64,000 nt of DNA from Streptomyces caelestis. Lineage in GTDB: Bacteria > Actinomycetota > Actinomycetes > Streptomycetales > Streptomycetaceae. Under the pieces are notes generated by a model. The model made no database searches and was not told the origin of the DNA. It saw nothing but the letters and a program-made list of their open reading frames with translations. Below are positions 8,995-16,865 of this stretch, in pieces. Numbering within the stretch: the stretch's first letter is position 1; every line of letters starts with the position of its first letter. Made by a program: the position numbers and the translations under genes. The stretch is from assembly GCF_001279005.1 (NCBI RefSeq), contig NZ_LGCN01000001.1, positions 186,001 through 250,000 of the forward strand. The letters are read 5' to 3'.

Positions 8995-9216
8995 TCAGGC
9001 CAGGGCGCGGCCGGAGCCGGTCGCGGCACCTGCAGCGCGTACGGCGAGGCTGGACTTCGCCGGCCACTGGGTGCCGGTCGGCAGGCAGGCGAGGTGCCGC
9101 GGCGCTGCGGGCGGGGGGCCGTTTTCGGGCACGCCGAAGGGCACGACAGGAATGGCGCCAGCCGTCTCTGCGAAGCTGACGTTCCAGGTCGTGAAGCCGA
9201 CGGTGGTCTGGTTCAA
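8995..9216 (-). CDS. Small hypothetical protein
   Basis: A 73-residue frame from a TTG at 9216, with GAGGGGGA about 8 bases upstream. Its start reads MNQTTVGFTTWNVSFAETA, followed by a Pro-rich stretch and an Ala-rich tail. It has no signal peptide or known motif. It would be the first gene of the leftward Tad-like operon, 60 bp upstream of the lipoprotein. Codon composition is consistent with coding, but the frame is short, so this is only moderately supported. Confidence 0.45.
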   Translation of the reverse strand: MNQTTVGFTTWNVSFAETAGAIPVVPFGVPENGPPPAAPRHLACLPTGTQWPAKSSLAVRAAGAATGSGRALA

Positions 9217-9328
9217 CGCGAAATCCCCCTCGCGGTCTGGGACTGGGCGTCTCCCACAACGCGATCAGTCCGAGCCTGATTCTGGCCAGAAAGATCAGAT
9301 GCAGCCAGGTCCCGTTTTTTCCTGTAGC

Positions 9329-9344
9329 CGCACTTCCGGTATAT
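9329..9344 (-). promoter_or_regulatory. Candidate operator upstream of the Tad-like operon
   Basis: On the minus strand this reads ATATACCGGAAGTGCG. It matches 15 of 16 bases with ATATAACGGAAGTGCG at 12181-12196, between the XRE and IclR-type genes. It lies about 110 bp upstream of the first small gene of the leftward operon. A T-rich run (GTTTTTT) at about 9314-9320 is nearby. It could be a regulator site shared by the Tad operon and the regulators. Confidence 0.4.
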
Positions 9345-9385
9345 GCCTCCGGCGTAGGTGGTTTGGGAACGCCTTGATCAGGGCC

Positions 9386-9916
9386 TCAGGGTTTGATCAT
9401 GAGGGCCGGACCGGAAGCCCTAAGGGCCCTTTCGGCGGCCTCGCGGTCTGAGCCGGTGATGGCGTTAAGTCGACGTTCGACGAAGGGGGTGGAGGGGTGG
9501 TCCTTGCCGTAAACCGACTGCAGCAGCGCCAGAAGAGCCGTGCCGGTCCTGACGGCGTCGGGCGCGTGGGTGATGGTGAGCCAGGAGGCGGCGCCGTTGC
9601 GGGCCTGCCGGCGGATCTGGCGGTGCTTGGGTTCCAGGACCCGCTGCCAGGCTGCGGCGGTGTAGACCGACACCTCGGTAGCCATGGTGGGGTGCCCGGC
9701 GAGCTGGGCGCAGAAGGCGACGAGCTCGAGGGCGTGGAGCGTGTAGTTGTGCAGGGGGCCATGGCTCTCGGCGAGTTCCTCGCTGAGGATCCGCGCGAGA
9801 GTGAGGGCTTCCTCGCGCCCACCGGCGAGGAGGGTGTGGCGGAGGTTCTCGATGCGGGGCGCGAGGAACTCGGGGACGGCGGCGGGGACCGGCAGGGTGC
9901 TGGCGGCGGGCGTCAT
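9386..9916 (-). CDS. Hypothetical helical protein
   Basis: A 176-residue protein. I chose the ATG at 9916 because GGGAGAG lies 4 bases upstream; the open frame runs further but without a ribosome site. It is mostly helical (ENLRHTLLAGGREEALTLARILSEEL; YTLHALELVAFCAQLAGH), in the style of TPR-like or helical repeat proteins found in actinomycete accessory regions. There is no signal peptide and no catalytic motif. It sits alone between the Tad-like locus and the MBL gene, transcribed leftward. Confidence 0.7.
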   Translation of the reverse strand: MTPAASTLPVPAAVPEFLAPRIENLRHTLLAGGREEALTLARILSEELAESHGPLHNYTLHALELVAFCAQLAGHPTMATEVSVYTAAAWQRVLEPKHRQIRRQARNGAASWLTITHAPDAVRTGTALLALLQSVYGKDHPSTPFVERRLNAITGSDREAAERALRASGPALMIKP

Positions 9917-10222
9917 AACTCTCCCTGGTCGAGGCGGCTGCGAGCGGATGCCGCCGCCGGGGGGCCAGCGGCGGCATCCGGAATCGAGTCCAGCAACGCG
10001 TGCTGCTCGACCGCGCACGTCAACGGGCGTGGGAGTGCCCTCGGTGCCTGGGCGGCGCTCCCCCGTGCGTGCACGGCGCGCCGACGTCGGTAGTTGACCG
10101 GCCCCGGGGAGCGCAGTGCAAGCCCGCACGCCGCGCAAGCGGTTCATATTTCAATGACCGGAACGCTGGGGCCGCGCTGTTTCACCTGCCGGAATAGGCG
10201 AGGTGCGGCTGCCGGGCAGGGC
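9917..10222 (+). other. Intergenic stretch, no gene supported
   Basis: About 300 bases between two leftward genes. It is G/C-rich except for an A/T-rich patch near 10142-10156 (GGTTCATATTTCAATGACC), which may hold the promoter for the helical protein. Open frames here on both strands look like shadows. Confidence 0.4.
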
Positions 10223-11200
10223 TCAGAGCGTGGTCGGGCCGGTGGAGGAGCGGTCCCAGGCGATGTGTGCCGCGTGATTCATCAGCTCTAGCAGGTCCGG
10301 GGCGGTGGAGTCCTGGTCGAGGTGGCGGTACTCGGTGCTGAGGGTGATGGCGAGCCGCTCGGGGAGACCGAGGCCAGGGTAGCGGTCCTCCTTGATCAGG
10401 ATGCGTGCCGCCCCGACGGCGGTCCGGCCCTGGCCGTGCATCACGTAGGCCTGGTCCGCGAGGTCGTCGAGGTAGGCCACGTAGTCCTGGAGATCGGCCG
10501 GGGTCATGAGCGGGCCGTGGCCGGGGACGATCCACTCGGGGGCGAGGTCCAGGATCCGGGCGCAGGCGGCGGAGACGTGTTCCAGCGGACCGGCCCAGTG
10601 CGAGGGGTGGTCTCCGGCGAAGACGATGTCGCCGGCGAAGACCACGCGCTGCTGGGGCAGATGGACGATGAGGTCGCCGACCGTATGGGCGGGGCCGACC
10701 TCGTGAAGCTCGACGGGCATCTGGCCGACGGTGAGGTCGTGGCGTCCGGTGAACGTCGTGGTCGGCGGCAGTACCTGTATGCCGGTGAAGTCGAAGTTGC
10801 CGAAGTGCTCCCGGAAGTACCAGCCGAGCGGTTGGCCGGGGTCGGTGTCGTGGATGAGTGCCTGAAGCTGCTGAGGCTTCGGCTCGAGGCACTGGTGCTC
10901 AAGAGCGGCGCGAGTGGCGAAGATGTCGGCGCCGGGCAGCTGCTGGAGGCCCCAGGTGTGGTCGCCATTGGCGTGGGTGACGGCGACCCGGTCCAGTAGG
11001 GCATCCGGCCCTGCGGCCGTGCGGGCTGCAGTGAGGAAGGCGTCGGTCAGGGCGGGGGTGTAGGGCGTGTCGATGACGAGGGCCTGGCCCTCGGAGACGA
11101 CGAGACCGCAGTTGGCCATGCCCCAGGTCGCCTTGTTTCCCGGCTGCCAGGCGAAGACGCCGGGGGCGATCTGCTTCAGGTCAGTGGTTGCCATGGGCAT
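10223..11200 (-). CDS. MBL-fold metallohydrolase
   Basis: About 325 residues from the ATG at 11200; ATG at 11194 is an equal alternative and the annotated open frame could add 9 more. The zinc-binding motif HANGDH (the family's HxxxDH, residues 76-81) follows a beta-strand rich region with LVVSEGQALVIDTPYTPAL. Later metal ligands are likely in EVGPAHTVGDLIVHLP, VVFAGDIVFAGDHPSHWAGP and WIVPGHGPLM, the usual His-Asp-His order of metallo-beta-lactamase folds such as SoxH/quinoprotein-related hydrolases. The natural substrate is unknown. It is monocistronic and leftward. Confidence 0.88.
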   Translation of the reverse strand: MPMATTDLKQIAPGVFAWQPGNKATWGMANCGLVVSEGQALVIDTPYTPALTDAFLTAARTAAGPDALLDRVAVTHANGDHTWGLQQLPGADIFATRAALEHQCLEPKPQQLQALIHDTDPGQPLGWYFREHFGNFDFTGIQVLPPTTTFTGRHDLTVGQMPVELHEVGPAHTVGDLIVHLPQQRVVFAGDIVFAGDHPSHWAGPLEHVSAACARILDLAPEWIVPGHGPLMTPADLQDYVAYLDDLADQAYVMHGQGRTAVGAARILIKEDRYPGLGLPERLAITLSTEYRHLDQDSTAPDLLELMNHAAHIAWDRSSTGPTTL

Positions 11201-11263
11201 GCATTGTGCGTGCCGCGGCCGCCCCAAGGAAATCCCTCCGCCAGGGCAGCCGCGGGCGCGACC

Positions 11264-12136
11264 TCAGTGGTGGGGTGCGAACGGCAGGAGGAAGAACCGG
11301 GCGCCCGGGCTGCCTAACGGCTGGGCGGCGCACATGGTGACCGTGCCCAGCTGAGACGGTGCGTGGCGCTCGCAGCAGCGGCTGCGGTGGTCCTCGCCGT
11401 CGCGCGGCGGCGTGTAGCCGGCGTGCCGCATCGGCCGGGCGTCGCCGTCGGGGTGGATGTACGCGAGGCTGTGGTCACGGTAGATGGGCCCCGCCACCGG
11501 GTCGTCGTTGACCTCCTTGTCGAGCAGCTGGAGATCTTCGTTCTCTGGGTGCGCGGCGACCGCCGTGCGCAGCTGGGCCGCGACCTGTGGGGCCCAGCGC
11601 GTGTCCCAGTCGACCAGGTGGTGCTCGCGCGCGTCCTCCCGTAGGAGCATCCACCGGATCAGGTTGCGCTCGGGCAGTTCCGGGGCCTTGCCCTCGACCT
11701 GCGGGAACATCCGCTTGAAGTCGTCGTTTGCCGCCAGCACGTTCCAGGCGACGTCGTTGATGTAGCAGGGCTGCCCGGAGACGCCGTTCACGGCCAGCTG
11801 CCATGCCGGGTCGACGTTCGTCCCCGCGCACGGATCCATGGGGAACGGGGGCTCGTAGCCGAGCGCGTAGACGTAGAGCACGTTCCTCTCGCGCTCATTC
11901 ATCTTGAGAACCGTGGCCACGTTGTCGAGGAACTCGGTGCTCGGCTGGGGTGTGTTCCCGCGCTCGAACTCGGCGTAGGTCCTCTCCGTCACGAACAGCG
12001 CCTGCGCCACCTGCGCCTGCGACAGTCCGCGCGAGCGCCGACCCCGGCCGACGCGCTTGGGCCAGCCGAGCTCGACCGGGTCTATCTGTCCCCGCTTCCA
12101 TTGCAGCAGCTGCTGCAAGGCCTCCTTCTGATTCAA
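11264..12136 (-). CDS. XRE/MmyB-like transcriptional regulator
   Basis: A 290-residue regulator from a TTG at 12136 with GAAGGG about 10 bases upstream. The helix-turn-helix is at about residues 37-65 (RGLSQAQVAQALFVTERTYAEFERG). The remainder is the MmyB-like ligand domain with the pattern DPAWQLAVNGVSGQPCYINDVAWNVLAANDDFKRMFP, as in other actinomycete XRE-MmyB regulators. It is divergent from the IclR-type gene, and the shared intergenic region holds candidate operators (12181-12213). The inducer and targets are unknown. Confidence 0.85.
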   Translation of the reverse strand: MNQKEALQQLLQWKRGQIDPVELGWPKRVGRGRRSRGLSQAQVAQALFVTERTYAEFERGNTPQPSTEFLDNVATVLKMNERERNVLYVYALGYEPPFPMDPCAGTNVDPAWQLAVNGVSGQPCYINDVAWNVLAANDDFKRMFPQVEGKAPELPERNLIRWMLLREDAREHHLVDWDTRWAPQVAAQLRTAVAAHPENEDLQLLDKEVNDDPVAGPIYRDHSLAYIHPDGDARPMRHAGYTPPRDGEDHRSRCCERHAPSQLGTVTMCAAQPLGSPGARFFLLPFAPHH

Positions 12137-12180
12137 CTTTCAACCCTTCCCCGTGGTGCCATCCCCGTACCAGCCACGCG

Positions 12181-12213
12181 ATATAACGGAAGTGCGCGCT
12201 CCTGAAATTCAGG
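12181..12213 (+). promoter_or_regulatory. Divergent regulatory region with palindrome
   Basis: Between the leftward XRE gene and the rightward IclR-type gene. ATATAACGGAAGTGCG (12181-12196) recurs at 9329-9344. A palindrome CCTGAAATTCAGG is at 12201-12213, and a half-site-like GGAAAATTCAG follows at about 12218-12228. Likely operators for one of the flanking regulators. Confidence 0.4.
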
Positions 12214-12384
12214 GACCGGAAAATTCAGAGCCTGGTGGGCGAGATCTTGGCCGGGAAGAATCGGCCATTGGATCGCATCCGCGTTGTGGGAGACGCGAGG
12301 GTCCTCCACAACCGCGAGGGGGAGTTCGCGTTGCTGCAGCCTGTTGCCACCCCGCCCGACCGCGCCGGCAGCGTCGGTGGAGCC

Positions 12385-13113
12385 GTGGGACGCACCATGG
12401 CGGTGCTCAGAGCACTGATCAGCCTTGGGCCGGGTGAACATCCCCTGGCCGCGGTCGCCGAGTCCGCGGACCTTCCCGCGGCGACTGCCCACCGGTATCT
12501 GCAGGCCTTGATGCGGGAGGGCGCCGTGGAGCAGCTTGGGCCGCGCGCTGGCTACGCGCTGACTGACGCGCTGCACGGTCCCCCCTCGTCGACACCCGCC
12601 CAGCCCCTCCAGGCTGGCCCGCCCTCTCCTGCTGTGAGGGCCGAGATCGTCACACTACAGTCGCGAACCGGCCAGCTCGCTTTTGTTTACCGACCCCACC
12701 TGATCGGCACTCCGATGAGGATCTGCGCGGAACGGGCATACGGGCCACACGCTGACGAGGTCCTTACTTCGCCTCAGACCGCCTTGCGCTCTCTTGAATC
12801 TGCGCCCCTGGAGGATGACGCCGCTGGCCTGGCGATCTTCGCCTGTCTCGGCTCCGTCGGCGGTAACAAGATCGACGTCGCACAGATCCGTGAGGAAGGT
12901 CACGCCATCGGTCCGTCCCCGCTGGCGGGTCGCACGATGATCGCGGCGCCCATTTGGTACGGCTCGGCCGTCGCCGGATCCGTCGCGCTACTGGCCAAGG
13001 CGGTGCCCATGCGCCGGGCCGCCACCCGAGCCCGCTACGTGACCGCCGTCATGGACACCGCCGCGGCGATGAGTGGACACCTCACCCGTTCCGGCACTCG
13101 CCGGGCCAGTTAA
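12385..13113 (+). CDS. IclR-type transcriptional regulator (partial similarity)
   Basis: About 242 residues from the GTG at 12385 (VGRTMAVLRALISLG), with GGTGGAG just upstream. An in-frame GTG at 12235 would add 50 residues and cannot be excluded. The N-terminal winged helix reads AVAESADLPAATAHRYLQALMREGAVEQLGP, as in IclR regulators. The effector half has the IclR-like patterns LAGRTMIAAPIWYGSAVAGSVALL and a helix-rich tail. The middle is shorter and less conserved than usual. It is divergent from the XRE gene and upstream of the FabG-like gene; whether it controls either is unknown. Confidence 0.7.
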   Translation: MGRTMAVLRALISLGPGEHPLAAVAESADLPAATAHRYLQALMREGAVEQLGPRAGYALTDALHGPPSSTPAQPLQAGPPSPAVRAEIVTLQSRTGQLAFVYRPHLIGTPMRICAERAYGPHADEVLTSPQTALRSLESAPLEDDAAGLAIFACLGSVGGNKIDVAQIREEGHAIGPSPLAGRTMIAAPIWYGSAVAGSVALLAKAVPMRRAATRARYVTAVMDTAAAMSGHLTRSGTRRAS

Positions 13114-13157
13114 TTCACGACAAATACCCACGAAGCACTATAGAAAGGCGCCATTCC

Positions 13158-13862
13158 GTGTCCCGTTCAGTCCTGGTCACCGGCGGCAACCGCGGCATAG
13201 GCCTCGCCATCGCCCGTCACCTCGCCGAGTCCGGCGACCGCGTCGCCGTCACCTACCGTTCGGGCGAGCCCCCCGAGGGTCTGCTCGCCGTCCGCTGCGA
13301 CATCACCGACACCGACCAGGTCGACGCCGCCTTCAAGGAGGTCGAGGCGCAGCACGGCCCCGTCGAGGTCCTCATCGCGAACGCCGGCATCACCAGGGAC
13401 CAGCTCCTGATGCGCATGAGTGAGGACGACTTCACCTCCGTCCTCGACACCAACCTCACCGGCGCCTTCCGCGTCACCAAGCGCGCCTCCCGCGGCATGC
13501 TCCGCGCGAAGAAGGGCCGCGTCGTCTTCATCTCCTCCGCCGTCGCCCTGCGCGGCGAGAGCGGCCAGGCCAACTACGCCGCCTCCAAGGCCGGCCTCGT
13601 CGGCTTCGCCCGCTCCATGGCCCGCGAACTCGGCTCCCGCGGCATCACCTTCAACGTCGTCGCCCCCGGCCTCACCGAGACGTCCATGAGCGAGCAGTTG
13701 ACCGCGGAGCAGCTCGAGAACCTCAAGACCCAGATCCCCCTCGGCCGCCTCGCCCGCCCCGAGGAGATCGCCGCGACCGTCGCCTTCCTCGCCTCCGAGC
13801 AAGCCGCCTACATCACCGGCGCCGTGGTGCCCGTCGACGGCGGCGCCGGCATGGGCCACTGA
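13158..13862 (+). CDS. fabG: 3-oxoacyl-ACP reductase-type SDR
   Basis: A 234-residue classical short-chain dehydrogenase starting at GTG 13158. The NAD(P) loop is TGGNRGIG (residues 8-15). The catalytic set is visible as Asn in NAGIT, Ser in VVFISSAVALRG, and YAASK (Tyr and Lys), ending in ITGAVVPVDGGAGMGH. It closely resembles the Streptomyces FabG that normally sits before an enoyl-ACP reductase gene, but no such gene follows here. That makes it an orphan or duplicate copy. Its role may be fatty-acid or polyketide ketoreduction; no dedicated pathway is visible. A hairpin at 13916 probably terminates it. Confidence 0.88.
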   Translation: MSRSVLVTGGNRGIGLAIARHLAESGDRVAVTYRSGEPPEGLLAVRCDITDTDQVDAAFKEVEAQHGPVEVLIANAGITRDQLLMRMSEDDFTSVLDTNLTGAFRVTKRASRGMLRAKKGRVVFISSAVALRGESGQANYAASKAGLVGFARSMARELGSRGITFNVVAPGLTETSMSEQLTAEQLENLKTQIPLGRLARPEEIAATVAFLASEQAAYITGAVVPVDGGAGMGH

Positions 13863-13915
13863 CCACCGCGACCGCCCGCCACCTTGGAGCCCCATGAGCG
13901 CATGACCTGACAGCA

Positions 13916-13936
13916 GGCAGCCCCCCGTGGGCTGCC
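13916..13936 (+). terminator. Stem-loop terminator after the SDR gene
   Basis: GGCAGCCC and GGGCTGCC pair around a 5-base loop about 55 bases after the SDR stop. There is no T run, as is common for Streptomyces terminators. Confidence 0.5.
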
Positions 13937-14029
13937 CTGCGGCAGCAAACCCTGGTGTGTCCAGCACCTCGGCCTGCGCGCCGCATCTCTGCCACCACCC
14001 GGCGAGTGTCCAGCCCGCCCGGTGAAGAA

Positions 14030-14118
14030 CCCGGTCCGAAGACCGGGCAACACCGCCCCTGCCAGGGCGGATCACCTTGGTTCCCGAAGAACCCAGCCCC
14101 ACTGAAGAGGGGCTCGCG
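14030..14118 (+). repeat. Cluster of short stem-loops upstream of the wHTH gene
   Basis: Three G/C-rich hairpins in about 90 bases: CCCGGTC-cgaa-GACCGGG at 14030-14047; CCGCCC paired with GGGCGG near 14054-14073; and AGCCCC-actgaag-AGGGGCT near 14096-14115. They immediately precede a replication-protein-like gene and could be part of an origin, or stacked terminators or attenuators. Confidence 0.4.
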
Positions 14119-14147
14119 CATGCCCGAAAGGAGGGCGTGCCCTGCCC

Positions 14148-15392
14148 ATGATGCAGCATGCCCACGCGCCGGTCCACGCAGCCGCCGCTCCGCCGTGCCC
14201 TACGCGCGGAGAAAACCGAATATCCCTGAACAACCGATTCGACCTCGTCTATGAGCATGCAGACCAGGAGGTCGACACAACCGCGTCCCGACGTACCCGG
14301 CGCGGGGACTTCCTGCGCGCGGCCACCTGGGCCATTACCCATCGCCTGCACCCCAAGGCCGGCGACACCACGCTGCGCGTCGCCCGCGATCTCGCCGCCC
14401 GCCTGAACGCGGACGGGCACGTCGCCTACTGCCGCGACGCGATGTGGCGTCGCCTGGGTATCAGCCGACGCACCTTGGAGCGGCACATCGCCGTCCTGCG
14501 CGAGCTCGGCCTGCTCGTCTGGGCTGTCCACGGAACCCGGACCAACACCCGGCCTGCCGGAAGCGGCGAGTGGGCAGGCACCGCCACCATCTACGCCGCC
14601 GTCGTCCCCCGTGCCTGGGACGACGCCCTCGGCCACCGTGTCAGCGGCCACGGCTACCACGCCCGGCACATCGGGTTCACCGAATACGGACGGCAGCTGG
14701 CCATCGCCGACGCCCGTCGCCGCGCCCGCCCGACGCGATGCCGTGACACCCCTTCCTGTAAGACCAACCACCCACGTCCTACAGCTGAGATGAGAGGGAA
14801 GAAGAACAACACCAGCGCGCCCCGCGGAGCGCGGCCGCGCCCCCGCCGCCGGCACGAGATCCCGGAGCCCTACCGGGCCAGCCCAGACCAGGCCGCCCAC
14901 GCCGTCTCGGTCGCCGCCTGGGTACGCCCCCGGGTGCGCTGGACCCAGGGCGAGGGCCTGCGCCGCCTCGCCTTCGCCCTGCGCCCCTGGATCGCCACCG
15001 GCCTTTCCGCAGCTGACATCGCCGCCGACCTGTCGGTCTGGCGCGTGCCCCGACGGCCGGCCTCCCCAGCCAGCTTGATCATGGCCCGCTGGAGCGAGAC
15101 CGAGGGCCAGAACAAGCGCGCTGCCGACCCCGACAGCCGCGAGGACACGGCTTCCGCAGTCCCGCCCAACGCGGCCTTCCTGGCGGCCATGGCCGCGGTC
15201 CGTGCCCGCCTCACCAGGGTGTCGCCGCCCGTCGAGCCGGCTCCCGATCCGCCCGGCTTCGTCATCCGCGACAGGATCCTTGCCTCCCTCGCACAGGCAG
15301 ACCGGGCCCGCCGCGCACGCACCGCCGAGCAGTGCCTCACCTTCGCCGAGTGGGAAGCCGTCTGCGACGCCAGAGAACGAGCCCCCTGGTGA
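14148..15392 (+). CDS. wHTH protein, replication-initiator-like
   Basis: A 414-residue basic protein from ATG 14148; an AAAGGAGGG site lies about 12 bases upstream. A winged-helix pattern is at about residues 78-125 (ARDLAARLNADGHVAYCRDAMWRRLGISRRTLERHIAVLRELGLL). A central basic region and a C-terminal helical part follow, with VAAWVRPRVRWTQGEGLRRLAFALRPWIATGLSAADIAADLSVW. Proteins of this shape are common on actinomycete plasmids and integrative elements and are often called replication or transfer regulators. There are no rolling-circle Tyr or helicase motifs, so the replication link is inference. Confidence 0.6.
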   Translation: MMQHAHAPVHAAAAPPCPTRGENRISLNNRFDLVYEHADQEVDTTASRRTRRGDFLRAATWAITHRLHPKAGDTTLRVARDLAARLNADGHVAYCRDAMWRRLGISRRTLERHIAVLRELGLLVWAVHGTRTNTRPAGSGEWAGTATIYAAVVPRAWDDALGHRVSGHGYHARHIGFTEYGRQLAIADARRRARPTRCRDTPSCKTNHPRPTAEMRGKKNNTSAPRGARPRPRRRHEIPEPYRASPDQAAHAVSVAAWVRPRVRWTQGEGLRRLAFALRPWIATGLSAADIAADLSVWRVPRRPASPASLIMARWSETEGQNKRAADPDSREDTASAVPPNAAFLAAMAAVRARLTRVSPPVEPAPDPPGFVIRDRILASLAQADRARRARTAEQCLTFAEWEAVCDARERAPW

Positions 15393-15499
15393 CCCCGCGC
15401 CGACCCTAGCCACGCACGTACGGCACGCACCAAGCCACGGCACCGATGACGAACCCGACCGCGAAGCTCTCGAACCGGAACACGACATCCTCTTCCCGT

Positions 15500-15877
15500 T
15501 CAGGGCGACCCCGCCGCTGTGGCGGCGGACTCAACGGACTCCTCGACGGTCTCCCCCTGAGCCTTGCCCTCAGCGTCGCGCTGGCGCGTGCGGACGACCG
15601 CCCTCACCGAACGGAACAGGGCACGCACCAGCCGCCACAGACCGACAGCTGCGCAGCCGACCGCCGCCGTGCTGGCGCTCAGGCGCGCGGACGTCTCCAG
15701 CCACCCCGGCCAGTGCAGGTAGCCCAACGTCAGCGACGTACCGATCAGGCTCAGGCTGAGCACCATCAGGACACTGCTGTGCCCGATCACCCCCCAGGTG
15801 CGCTTCAGCTCGGCGTAGGCCTCCGGATTCGCCCTCCGCCAGGAAACACGTCGACCGGTCCGCTCGTGCTCACGCAT
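15500..15877 (-). CDS. Small two-helix membrane protein
   Basis: 125 residues from the ATG at 15877, which overlaps the upstream stop by 8 bases (ATGCGTGA). A basic N-terminus precedes two hydrophobic helices (about residues 33-55 and 65-82), then a charged Glu/Ala-rich tail. Unknown function. The longer open frame upstream lies inside the neighbouring gene in another phase and was rejected. Confidence 0.7.
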   Translation of the reverse strand: MREHERTGRRVSWRRANPEAYAELKRTWGVIGHSSVLMVLSLSLIGTSLTLGYLHWPGWLETSARLSASTAAVGCAAVGLWRLVRALFRSVRAVVRTRQRDAEGKAQGETVEESVESAATAAGSP

Positions 15878-16865
15878 GGCTCTCTCCGCTCGTCGCATGC
15901 CGAGTTCCGTCGTCGTGAGCCCCACCCAAAACTTCCCGGGCATGGCGCAGCCCTTCTCCCAGCTCCTCCAGCTCCAGCCGCACTTCATCCAGCAGATGTT
16001 GGGGCAGCAGCCCTTCGGGCAGCGCGGGCCTGACCGGCGCGGCGGCCGCGCCGTCTTCGCGGATCGCCGACTCCACCGCTTCCTCCTGCCGCTCGACTTC
16101 GACGGCCTGGTCGACCAGGAGCGCGAGCGACTGGGCGTATCCGAGAAGAAGTTCACGGGCTTCCACGTCGTTCGCCGCCAGCGGCACCAGCCCGGCCGTG
16201 TCCCACACCAGCCGCGGCAACGCCGCCGCCGCGCGCGTCAGCTCGTAGCGCCCGCTGCGCTCGGCAAGCATGCGCAAGCGCTGCTCGTCGGCCAGCAGCC
16301 GGAAGAAGACCGCCGCGTACGCCTCCTCCGACTCGACCACGCGCACGCGATGCCGGGTGAGGCGCCGGACGGCCGCCGGCAGTCCGACGGCCGCGGCCAA
16401 ACCGACCGCGCCGGCCGCGAGGAGACCGATTGTCGCCGGCAGCAGGGAGGCCGCCGGGCCCAGAGCGGCGAAGGCGACCACGGTGAACAGCGCGGTCCGA
16501 CCGACCGGGAGGGGGCGGGGAAGCTCGAGGCCTCCCAGCGTCCAGATGTGCAGGGGAGCACGGCGCCCCCACACGGTCCGACACGCCCAGCGCCCCAGCC
16601 GGTGCTGCCCCGGGTCGAAGACGCCCGCCTCGCGCAGCACACCCCCCGGGTGCGGTCCGAAGACGTCCCAGCGCAGCCACCCACCCCGGGTCCGCTCCCG
16701 TATCAGCAGCAGCGCCTCCATGGCGGCCCGAACGGCGGCCGGGGCCGAGAGCCTGCCAGCCAGCTCGGCGCGCACGGCGTGGTGGAGCCGGGCGGCTTCC
16801 CGGACGGCGTGGGTCCACCGGTCTCGGTCCGCATCGAAGGGCAGCGGCTGTGCGGACGGCCTCAT
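15870..16865 (-). CDS. Membrane-associated helical protein, unknown
   Basis: A 331-residue protein from the ATG at 16865, overlapping the HNH gene stop (ATGA). A helical N-terminal region is followed by a hydrophobic block at about residues 125-165 (TALFTVVAFAALGPAASLLPATIGLLAAGAVGLAAAVG), probably two membrane helices. The long C-terminal part is coiled-coil-like and rich in Glu, Arg and Ala. It is translationally coupled to both the exported nuclease upstream and the small membrane protein downstream, so the three probably act together. No catalytic motif was recognised. Confidence 0.7.
   Translation of the reverse strand: MRPSAQPLPFDADRDRWTHAVREAARLHHAVRAELAGRLSAPAAVRAAMEALLLIRERTRGGWLRWDVFGPHPGGVLREAGVFDPGQHRLGRWACRTVWGRRAPLHIWTLGGLELPRPLPVGRTALFTVVAFAALGPAASLLPATIGLLAAGAVGLAAAVGLPAAVRRLTRHRVRVVESEEAYAAVFFRLLADEQRLRMLAERSGRYELTRAAAALPRLVWDTAGLVPLAANDVEARELLLGYAQSLALLVDQAVEVERQEEAVESAIREDGAAAAPVRPALPEGLLPQHLLDEVRLELEELGEGLRHAREVLGGAHDDGTRHATSGESHA

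Noticed and set aside
12133..12576. 147-codon minus-strand frame over the divergent regulator region
   Set aside because: It runs antisense to the IclR-type gene, has no motif, and spans the palindromes.
13167..15488. A 773-codon minus-strand frame
   Set aside because: It lies antisense to the SDR and wHTH genes and is Gly/Ala/Val-rich shadow sequence.
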